Positions 58,151 to 64,000 of a stretch of DNA of 64,000 nt are shown piece by piece. The stretch is from Micromonospora musae (GTDB lineage: Bacteria > Actinomycetota > Actinomycetes > Mycobacteriales > Micromonosporaceae). The translations under genes were made by a program, and so were the position numbers. The notes under the pieces were generated by a model. The model was not told the DNA's origin, did no database searches, and saw only the letters and a list, made by a program, of their open reading frames with translations. Position 1 is the stretch's first letter; the number at the start of each line of letters is the position of its first letter. Location of the stretch: positions 62,001 through 126,000 of the forward strand of contig NZ_RAZT01000010.1 of assembly GCF_003626635.1 (NCBI RefSeq), given 5' to 3'.

Positions 58151-59179
58151 GTGGTGCGCGCCGGGTCGATGACGGCTGGCGGGACCGGGAGGGTCGGGGT
58201 GGCCGAGGAGGACGTGCCGCAGGCGGACGCGAGTTCGTCGGGTCGGGGGGCTGCCCACCGTGCGGCCCGCCCGCGCCGGCACCGCTCGACCGTCGGCTCC
58301 GAAGGCCGCGAGGTGCTGCGGCGGTGGCTCACCTCGATCCGCCGGCCCGGCCGGACGCCCGCCGGACCCGCCGCACCCCCCGGCCGCCGGTGGACGATCG
58401 CCGGGCTCGCCCTGCTGGCCTGCCTCGCGGCACTGGTCGGGTACGTCGGCAACCGCTCGGATCCGGAGCCGGCGCCACCGGGCGGGGTCACCGCGGAGGC
58501 GGTCCGACCGAGCGGCTTCCCCGCGGCGGAGGCGAACCGGACGGACACCGGCCCGGCCGTTCCGGGGCTGCGCCCCCGCCAGCGACCGACGGGCTCGCCC
58601 AGCCCGTCCGCCACCAGCCTCGCCGCGCCCGGGCCTCCGGTGCTCACGGTCAGCCAGGGCGAGATCCCGGCCGAGGTCGACCTGACCGCCGCCGGGCCGC
58701 GCGACTGGGTGCACTGGGGGCTGCGGGGCGGCGGGTCGACGGTCCGCAAGCAGAACGGCTCCGGCGAGATCGTCGATGCCGGTGGCGCCGGTACCCGTGG
58801 CGGCTGGGACGGTAACCAGGAGCTCTTCGGTTGGCGGGACGGGGGCTCGGTGCGCACGGTCGGCGCCACCGCGAACGGGGTCTACACCTGCGGCATCGGC
58901 AACGGCTTCAAGCTGGCCGTCGCGGGTAGCGGCGAGCTGCGCACCGTACGGCTCTACGCAGGGCTCTGGATGGCCCGTGGCCGGCTGGAGGCCCGGCTCT
59001 CCGTGGGTGGCCCCACGACGACCCTGCGGATGGAGGATCCGCACACCAGCCGCAGCGCGGAGTTCACCCTTCGCTTCCGCGCGCCGAAGGGGGCCCAGCT
59101 CCTGATCTCGTGGACCACCGAGGCGACCTTCTCGTACGACTGCGGCAACGTCGGCCTCCAGGCGGTCGCGCTGCGCTGA
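58151..59179 (+). CDS. Membrane-anchored protein with extracellular beta-sandwich-like domain, unknown function
   Basis: 342 residues from GTG 58151; ATG 58169 is an alternative. The first 75 residues are Arg/Gly/Ser-rich and cytoplasmic, followed by a membrane helix (WTIAGLALLACLAALVGYVG, about 77-97), a Pro/Ser/Thr linker (to about 155) and an extracellular domain (VLTVSQGEIPAEVDLTAAGPRDWVHWGLRGGGSTVRKQ ... GVYTCGIGNGFKLAV ... ELRTVRLYAGLWMARGRLEARLSVGG) of alternating strands. I recognise this domain from actinobacterial proteins that lack assigned function. One cysteine pair (YTCGIG, YDCGNV). No enzyme motif. Confidence 0.65.
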   Translation: MVRAGSMTAGGTGRVGVAEEDVPQADASSSGRGAAHRAARPRRHRSTVGSEGREVLRRWLTSIRRPGRTPAGPAAPPGRRWTIAGLALLACLAALVGYVGNRSDPEPAPPGGVTAEAVRPSGFPAAEANRTDTGPAVPGLRPRQRPTGSPSPSATSLAAPGPPVLTVSQGEIPAEVDLTAAGPRDWVHWGLRGGGSTVRKQNGSGEIVDAGGAGTRGGWDGNQELFGWRDGGSVRTVGATANGVYTCGIGNGFKLAVAGSGELRTVRLYAGLWMARGRLEARLSVGGPTTTLRMEDPHTSRSAEFTLRFRAPKGAQLLISWTTEATFSYDCGNVGLQAVALR

Positions 59180-59309
59180 GCGGCGCGTACGTGGCCGACC
59201 GCCGGTGGTCGCCTCCGCAGCCAATCGCCTCCTTGGCCGGTCGCGAGCCGGAGGCCCCCGCCGGCGGTAGCGTGGGCCTCGGCCGTGAAAGATGCGAAGG
59301 GAGTCGCCC

Positions 59310-59747
59310 ATGACCGCGAGCGAGGGCGTGCTGGACAGCCCCACGAGTTGGGTGGCCAGCCACATCCGTCAGTACCTGGAGACCGACGGGGCGGAGGGGC
59401 ACGAGTGGCGGCCGGGGGTGTTCACGCTGCTGCTGACGACCCGGGGCCGACACAGCGGCAAGCTGCGCCGCACCGCGCTCATCTACGGGCGCGACGGCGA
59501 GAACTATCTGATCGTCGCCTCGCAGGGCGGCGCTCCGCAGCACCCGGCCTGGTACCTCAACCTGCTCTCCGAACCGCAGGTCGAGGTGCAGGTCGGCGCC
59601 GAGCGGTTCACCGCTCGGGCGCGGACCGCCACCGCCGAGGAGAGGCCCCGCGTGTGGGCGACGATGTCGAAGATCTGGCCCGCGTACGACGAGTACCAGA
59701 CCAAGACCGAGCGGGAGATCCCGGTGGTGGTGCTGGAGCGCGTCTGA
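59310..59747 (+). CDS. Deazaflavin (F420)-dependent nitroreductase-family protein (Ddn-like)
   Basis: 145 residues; ATG 59310 with GAAGGGA upstream. VFTLLLTTRGRHSGKLRRTALIYGRDGENYLIVASQGGAPQHPAWYLNLLSEPQVEVQVG (about 30-90) is the classic Ddn/F420-binding block: TTxGRxSG, R(T/K)xxL, SxGGxxxxPxWxxNL. It ends in WPAYDEYQTKTEREIPVVVLE. Such proteins reduce quinones and activate nitroimidazoles with F420H2 and are typical of actinobacteria. Follows the membrane-anchored gene on the same strand, with its own site; likely independent. Confidence 0.9.
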   Translation: MTASEGVLDSPTSWVASHIRQYLETDGAEGHEWRPGVFTLLLTTRGRHSGKLRRTALIYGRDGENYLIVASQGGAPQHPAWYLNLLSEPQVEVQVGAERFTARARTATAEERPRVWATMSKIWPAYDEYQTKTEREIPVVVLERV

Positions 59748-59857
59748 TCCGCCGGACCTCCACCCGGGATGCGGGACAGTTTGTCCGTCGCCCTCGGTCG
59801 ATGGCGTCGTAACTTTCTGCTGTCCCCGTCCGACCATCCTGTGTGGAGGATGCGCAG

Positions 59858-60184
59858 ATGAGTACGAGCACCGCCCACCGTGTCCGTCCGACCGCCCCGG
59901 CCGGTGTCGCCGAGCCGCCCGACGAGACGCTCCGGGAGATTCCGCTGCCCCCGTACGTGACGGGCGAGGACGCGCAGTTCGCGGTCCGGGCGGTGGTGGT
60001 GCACGCACCTCGGCACTGGTCCGGCGGAACCATCTGCCGCAACGACGCGAATCCCCACCCCTGCCGCCTGCACCGGTGGGGCACCCGGGTGCTGGAGCTG
60101 CGCGGGCTGCGCGACGCCGACATCGCCGCGCTCATCGAGCGTGGCGACCCGACCGCGTCGCTCCCGCCCCGCCCGAGCGCCTGA
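59858..60184 (+). CDS. CRND-motif protein, unknown function (paralogue 2)
   Basis: 108 residues; ATG 59858 with GGAGG 14 nt upstream. VTGEDAQFAVRAVVVHAPRHW, then CRNDANPHPCRLHRWGTRVLELRGLRDADIAALIERGDP: the same core as the gene at 52534-52914, with identical AVRAVVVH, CRND, PCRLHRWG and GL-D motifs (about half of the core identical). The two cysteines are conserved. The N-terminus is different and the tail is shorter. The stop codon lies inside a perfect 19-bp hairpin (60179-60220). Function unknown. Confidence 0.78.
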   Translation: MSTSTAHRVRPTAPAGVAEPPDETLREIPLPPYVTGEDAQFAVRAVVVHAPRHWSGGTICRNDANPHPCRLHRWGTRVLELRGLRDADIAALIERGDPTASLPPRPSA

Positions 60185-60220
60185 CGTGCCGGGCCCGCAC
60201 CCGGGCCCGGCACGTCAGGC
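60179..60220. terminator. Perfect 19-bp hairpin overlapping a stop codon, bidirectional
   Basis: GCCTGACGTGCCGGGCCCG (60179-60197) is the exact reverse complement of 60202-60220, with a CACC loop. The TGA of the CRND gene is the CTGA in the left arm. It also faces the end of the convergent dacB gene. Confidence 0.9.
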
Positions 60221-60271
60221 CGGCGGTCGACGGCTGCCGGAGTGCCGGCGGCCGGGGAGACCGGACGCCGG

Positions 60272-61876
60272 TCAGCAGGCGATCGGCTTGACCCAGGAAC
60301 ACTCCCAGCCCTCGGGCAACTGCGGCGCCTCGGGCGTCGTGGGCGGTGCGACCCGCGCCGGGCTCACCGTCTTTTCGCTGGGCCTGGCGAGCTTCTCGCT
60401 GTGCCCGGCGAGCGCGACCGCGATCTGGTCCTCCAGCCCCTTCACGGAGGAGGCCAGGTAGTTGTTCAGCAGGATCGAGAAGACCAGCACCCGGCCGTCC
60501 GCGTCGGTGACGTAGCCGGAGAGGCCGGACGCGCCCGTGAGGCTGCCCGTCTTGGCGTGCACGTTCCCCGCCGCCGCAGTGCCCTGCATGCGGCTGCGCA
60601 GGGTGCCGCCGACGAACCGTTCCGGCTCCCCGGCGATGGGCAGTGCCGCGTACCAGGCGTCGAACCAGGGTTCGGTGCGGACGGCGGCGAGCAGGTCGAC
60701 GAACTCGCCGGCCGGGATCATGTTGCGCCGGGACAGGCCGGAGCCGTCCCGTTGCCGCAGCGCGCCGGTGTCCACGCCGGTGCCGGCCACCCAGCCGTCG
60801 ATCGCGGCGATCCCCGCCGGCCAGCTGCCCGAGCCGGAGACGACCCGACCGATCTCCTTGGTGAGCACCTCGGCGTGCCCGTTGTTGGAGAGCTTGAGGA
60901 ACGGCACCATCAGCTCGGCGAGCGTCATCGAGTCGTGGCGCGCCACGGTGGTCGCCCCGGCCGGCGTGGGCCGACCGGGCACCGTCGGGCCGAGCACCCG
61001 TACGCCGTGCCGCCGCAGCGCCTCGCGGAAGACGTCGGCCGCGTAGCCGGTCGGCTCCCAGACCGTCACCCAGTCGCTGGCCGGCTCGGCGCCCGCCGCG
61101 ATCTGGCCGGTGACCACGATCGTGTTGCTGCCGTGCTCGCGCTCGAACGAGATCGACGTCTCGCCGTCGGCCACCGTCTTCGTCCGGTTGTCGAAGCGGA
61201 GGTAGCCCGTCTGCGGGGTGGTGGTGAGCACCGCCGCCGCGCCGGCCCGCTTGCCGGGTGCGGCGTGGACGATCACGGTGCCCGCGTCGTAGTCGGTGTC
61301 CGGTGCGACGGTCAGCGCGGAGACCTGCGCGGCGTAGTACCAGGGTTCGTCGTCCCAGGTCCAGTCCGGCCCGAGCCGGGTGTGGTCGAAGCGGGTGTCG
61401 TCGGCGACCAGTTCGCCGGTCACCACGCGTACGCCGGCCGCCGCGACCTGCGCCGCGAGCGCGTCGTAGTCGGCGGCGAGCAGGGTCGGGTCGCCGCCAC
61501 CGCGCAGGTAGAGGTTGCCGGTGAGCACCGAGCCCCGGTGCTTGCCGCTGGTGCGTACCTCGGTGTTGAACCGGTGCTCGGGTCCGAGCAGCGCCAGCGC
61601 GGCCGTGGAGGTGAGCAGTTTGGTGTTGGAGGCGGGCACCAGTCGGCGGTCGCCGTTGCGGTTGTAGAGGGTCTCGCCGGTCTCCGCGTCCGCCACGACC
61701 ACCGACGCCTGGGCTCCGTTCAGCCGGGGGTCGGCGAGGATCGTGTCGAGGGTCGCGTTGAGGCGGGTCAGGGCGGGGGCGGGGGCTTCGGCGGTGGCGC
61801 CGGGGGCGCCGGCGGTCGCGGCGGCGGCGACCAGCGCGACCAGGGCGAGCGTCCGGGGGAAGAGACGACGTTGCAT
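60272..61876 (-). CDS. dacB: D-alanyl-D-alanine carboxypeptidase/endopeptidase (PBP4, DacB-type)
   Basis: 534 residues with signal peptide (TLALVALVAAAATAGAPGATA). Class C PBP/S13 motifs: SNTK (Ser83-Lys86), SNN (about 328-330, KLSNNGHAEVL), KTGS (about 440, HAKTGSLTGASGLSGYV). The large insertion between SxxK and SxN (about 90-325) is a hallmark of PBP4-type enzymes. Removes terminal D-Ala and cleaves cross-bridges in peptidoglycan during growth and recycling. The C-terminus adds a Pro/Thr stretch and a CSWVKPIAC end with two cysteines. Upstream is a lipoprotein gene on the same strand (68 nt), possibly with its own promoter. Confidence 0.9.
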   Translation of the reverse strand: MQRRLFPRTLALVALVAAAATAGAPGATAEAPAPALTRLNATLDTILADPRLNGAQASVVVADAETGETLYNRNGDRRLVPASNTKLLTSTAALALLGPEHRFNTEVRTSGKHRGSVLTGNLYLRGGGDPTLLAADYDALAAQVAAAGVRVVTGELVADDTRFDHTRLGPDWTWDDEPWYYAAQVSALTVAPDTDYDAGTVIVHAAPGKRAGAAAVLTTTPQTGYLRFDNRTKTVADGETSISFEREHGSNTIVVTGQIAAGAEPASDWVTVWEPTGYAADVFREALRRHGVRVLGPTVPGRPTPAGATTVARHDSMTLAELMVPFLKLSNNGHAEVLTKEIGRVVSGSGSWPAGIAAIDGWVAGTGVDTGALRQRDGSGLSRRNMIPAGEFVDLLAAVRTEPWFDAWYAALPIAGEPERFVGGTLRSRMQGTAAAGNVHAKTGSLTGASGLSGYVTDADGRVLVFSILLNNYLASSVKGLEDQIAVALAGHSEKLARPSEKTVSPARVAPPTTPEAPQLPEGWECSWVKPIAC

Positions 61877-61943
61877 GTGTCGATGCTGCCATGGAGATAA
61901 TCGCCGGGAAAGTTCCAGCAGCGAAGGTTTTTGCCGAACGGGT

Positions 61944-62375
61944 TCAGTCGGCGAGCCGGGCGGCGGAGACCGTGGTCGCGTCCGCCTCCGGTGTCAGTAC
62001 GGCCACGGCCCGGTCGACCAGGCCGTCGTCGACCAGCACCAGACGCTCGCAGCGGGGGTCGCCGGTGCGTTCCGGCAACCGGCCGGCCAGCGCGCGGACC
62101 TTGTCGGCGGAGGCGTCGTCGAGCACGAAGCTCTGCTCCCGCCACCGCCCGTCGACCGCGAAGAACGCCTTGCTGTCGCGCTCCAGGTCGCCGTTGAGCA
62201 CCACCGTCGGGTCGTCGCCGCCGAGCTCGCTGGAGGACTCGTTCAACCCCCAGACCTGGTACGACGCGGTGCCCTCGCCCGGCGGGTCAGCCACCCCGAC
62301 GCCCTCGCACCCGGTCAGCAGCAGCGCCAGCGCCACTCCCGGAATCAGCAACCGCCAGCCCTGCCGTCGCGCCAT
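61944..62375 (-). CDS. Lipoprotein, unknown function
   Basis: 143 residues from ATG 62375 with GGGGAGG upstream; longer upstream frames lack any ribosome-binding site. Lipobox LLLTGC with Cys23 marks a lipoprotein. The mature part ASYQVWGLNESSSELGGDDPTVVLNGDLERDSKAFFAVDGRWREQSFVLDDASADKVRALAGRLPER is mostly extended strands and a final helix; CERLVLVDDG carries a second cysteine. No family recognised. Reads toward dacB and may be co-transcribed with it; a role in the envelope is an inference from the neighbour and the anchor only. Confidence 0.75.
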   Translation of the reverse strand: MARRQGWRLLIPGVALALLLTGCEGVGVADPPGEGTASYQVWGLNESSSELGGDDPTVVLNGDLERDSKAFFAVDGRWREQSFVLDDASADKVRALAGRLPERTGDPRCERLVLVDDGLVDRAVAVLTPEADATTVSAARLAD

Positions 62376-62448
62376 CACGCCTCCCCAGCCGCCACCCGGT
62401 ACCGCCGGATCAGACTCCCCGGCCGGCCGGACGGTTCCGCGGCCGACG

Positions 62449-63177
62449 TCAGGCCGGTGGGGTTCCGGGGCCCGGCTCTTCGGTGCCCCCGAGTGCGGAC
62501 GGTGGTGCGTACGGCTGGGTGAGCAGTGGCGCCACGAGCGCCGCCAGCACTCCACCGAGCAGTGGGAAGACGATGAACACCCACAACTGGCGCAGGGCGA
62601 TCCCGCCCTCGAAGACGGCCGGGCCGAACGACCGGGCGGGGTTGACCGAGGTGCCGTCCAGCGCGACGCCGACCAGGTGTGCCACGGCGAGCGCCAGCCC
62701 GATGGCGACCCCGGCGACGGCGGTCTGCTCGGCGCGGCTCGTCACCACGAGCACCACCAGCACGAACAGGAAGGTCAGCACCGTCTCCAGCAGCGCCGCG
62801 CCGAAGCGGTTGATGTGCGCGCCGTAGCCGTTGGTGCCCAGCGCGCCGGTCTGGTCGGCGACGTCACCCCAGCGGGTGAGCACCCACAGCAGGAAGGCGG
62901 CGACGGTGGCGCCCGCGAACTGGGCGATCCAGTAGGCGACCGCGCCGAGGGGTGAGATCCTGCCGGACAGCAGCATCCCGAGGGTGACGGCCGGGTTCAC
63001 GTGGCTGCCCGAGAGCGGTCCGATCGTGTAGACGAGGACCAGCATGACGAATCCGAAGGCGAGCGCGACAACCACGACGCCACCCTGGATCCGGGCGGCC
63101 ACCGCGCTGCCCACGCCGACGAAGACCAGCAGCAGGGTGCCCAGGAACTCCGCAGCGCCGCGCTGCATGTCCGTCAT
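62449..63177 (-). CDS. Aquaporin/MIP-family channel
   Basis: 242 residues. Both NPA boxes are present: SHVNPAVTLG (about 62-71) and TSVNPARSFGPA (about 175-186). Six membrane segments: AEFLGTLLLVFVGVGSAVA, VVVALAFGFVMLVLVYTIG, AVAYWIAQFAGATVAAFLLWVL, ALLETVLTFLFVLVVLVV, TAVAGVAIGLALAVAHLVG, LWVFIVFPLLGGVLAALVAPLL. The residue after the second NPA is Arg as in all functional channels; the aromatic/Arg filter suggests a water-type aquaporin, but glycerol transport cannot be excluded. Start ATG 63177 is leaderless: TAAAAT lies 6 nt upstream. Confidence 0.9.
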   Translation of the reverse strand: MTDMQRGAAEFLGTLLLVFVGVGSAVAARIQGGVVVVALAFGFVMLVLVYTIGPLSGSHVNPAVTLGMLLSGRISPLGAVAYWIAQFAGATVAAFLLWVLTRWGDVADQTGALGTNGYGAHINRFGAALLETVLTFLFVLVVLVVTSRAEQTAVAGVAIGLALAVAHLVGVALDGTSVNPARSFGPAVFEGGIALRQLWVFIVFPLLGGVLAALVAPLLTQPYAPPSALGGTEEPGPGTPPA

Positions 63178-63183
63178 GTCGGC

Positions 63184-63189
63184 ATTTTA
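63184..63189 (-). promoter_or_regulatory. -10 box of a leaderless promoter for the aquaporin gene
   Basis: TAAAAT on the minus strand ends 6 nt before ATG 63177, near consensus TATAAT. Second in quality only to the ArsR promoter. Confidence 0.6.
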
Positions 63190-63302
63190 TGGGCCCAGGC
63201 TCTCCGTCATCGTGAGGTTCCTGGGCGAGTCCGGCCCGCAAATGTGAGCGAAACGACGGCGTCGCGGGGCAGAGCGGACCGCCGCTCCCCGTTGCACGGT
63301 AC

Positions 63303-64000
63303 GTGGACGCGCGCTCGGTCGACGTGATGGTGATCGGTGCCGGTCAGGCCGGCCTCTCCGCCGGGTACCACCTGCACCGGACCGGCTTCACCCCCGGAAC
63401 CGGCTTCGTGATCCTGGACGCCGACGACGGCCCGGGTGGGGCATGGCGACACCGGTGGCCGACGTTGACGGTGGACCGGGTGCACGGCTTCCACGACCTG
63501 CCCGCCATGCCGTTCCCCGCCGCCGCACCGCAGCGACGGGCCTCCGAGGTGGTCAGCGGCTACTTCTCCGCCTACGAGCAGGAGTTCGACCTGCCGGTGG
63601 TGCGTCCGGTCCGGGTCGAGGCGGTCACTTCCCTGCCCGACGGACGGCTCGAGGTGCGTACGGATCGTGGCCGCTGGACCGCGCGGGCCCTGATCAACGC
63701 CACGGGCACCTGGAGTAGACCGTTCTGGCCGCACTACCCGGGTCGCGCCGAGTTCCGGGGCCGGCAGTTGCACACCGCCGACTACCGGGGGCCGGAGGAG
63801 TTCACCGATCAGCGGGTGGTGGTGGTCGGCGCGGGCACCTCGGCGGTCCAACTCCTCGGCGAGATCTCGCCGGTCGCGGCGAACACGACGTGGGTCACCC
63901 GCCGCCCACCGGACTTCCGCGACATCGACTTCACCCCCGAGCACGGCCGAGCCGCGGTCGCCCTGGTCGAGGCCCGGGTGCGGGCCGGTCGGCCGCCGAG
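63303..64000 (+). CDS. FMO/BVMO-type flavin monooxygenase, 3' end cut by window
   Basis: An open frame from GTG 63303 runs past the window end (232 residues visible). SVDVMVIGAGQAGLSAGYHL is the FAD-binding GxGxxG (about 8-16), EEFTDQRVVVVGAGTSAVQLL is the second, NADPH-binding Rossmann (about 175-185), and FRGRQLHTADYRG matches the FxGxxxHxxxY/W motif of class B flavin monooxygenases. Likely an N- or S-oxidase or Baeyer-Villiger-type enzyme; the substrate is unknown. The opening could also begin at ATG 63327, but the GTG gives the usual N-terminal length. It reads divergent from the aquaporin gene. Confidence 0.85.
   Translation, partial: MDARSVDVMVIGAGQAGLSAGYHLHRTGFTPGTGFVILDADDGPGGAWRHRWPTLTVDRVHGFHDLPAMPFPAAAPQRRASEVVSGYFSAYEQEFDLPVVRPVRVEAVTSLPDGRLEVRTDRGRWTARALINATGTWSRPFWPHYPGRAEFRGRQLHTADYRGPEEFTDQRVVVVGAGTSAVQLLGEISPVAANTTWVTRRPPDFRDIDFTPEHGRAAVALVEARVRAGRPP

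Overview
The window comes from a high-GC actinobacterium, most likely Micromonospora or a close relative in the Micromonosporaceae. The evidence is strong G/C third-position bias, GTG/TTG starts, translationally coupled ATGA/GTGA overlaps, many TAT- or lipobox-bearing exported proteins, F420/deazaflavin-type oxidoreductases, a TioE-type double-MerR regulator, and NarL-type two-component systems next to ABC exporters. No rRNA, tRNA, CRISPR array, transposase or integrase was seen. Most of the window is chromosomal accessory or housekeeping content in short operons closed by strong GC-rich hairpins.

Region by region. (1) 1-4950: the tail of an OGG-fold glycosylase-like protein, a 967-residue SF1 (DNA2/NAM7-like) helicase with a C-terminal zinc ribbon, and a 411-residue unrecognised helical protein with a central hydrophobic segment. 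This left edge looks accessory and defence-island-like. (2) 5.2-14.4 kb: secreted FG-GAP/fibronectin protein, GIY-YIG protein, SDR, secreted M6-like metalloprotease, secreted phosphodiester glycosidase, and a three-gene operon of unknown function (TAT protein, 86-residue protein, cysteine-rich protein). (3) 14.7-22 kb: GYD protein, compact SF1-type ATPase, SDR operon with divergent XRE regulator, a second phosphodiester glycosidase, DUF6194 protein divergent from a TioE-like MerR regulator, DUF2007 protein. (4) 22.2-36.2 kb: 1213-residue STAND-like ATPase with a hexapeptide repeat, DrrAB-type exporter with an FMN reductase, GNAT, ABC transporter with a DUF6297-like permease, lipoproteins, aldo/keto reductase, L,D-transpeptidase, DUF417 protein. 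(5) 36.2-52.3 kb: LysR regulator divergent from a class A beta-lactamase-like gene, TAT-exported MBL protein, ArsR regulator, class C serine hydrolase, and two sensor/regulator pairs each divergent from an ABC transporter. (6) 52.3-64 kb: two paralogous CRND-motif proteins, secreted zinc DD-carboxypeptidase, a DUF6642-like protein with a His/Cys arrangement, deazaflavin enzymes, EstB-type hydrolase, pentapeptide protein, PBP4-type DacB, lipoprotein, aquaporin, and the start of a flavin monooxygenase.

Functional themes are cell-envelope remodelling (L,D-transpeptidase, DD-carboxypeptidases, beta-lactamase-fold proteins), drug/antimicrobial-peptide sensing and export (DrrAB, FtsX-type ABC with two-component system, YqeB/ABC with two-component system), and secreted hydrolases. 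A recurring feature is leaderless transcription: at least eight genes have a TANNNT -10 box exactly 6 nt before the start codon and no Shine-Dalgarno. The best candidates for undescribed biology are the left-edge helicase module, the 13.0-14.3 kb small-protein operon, the CRND paralogues and the DUF6642-like putative cysteine peptidase.
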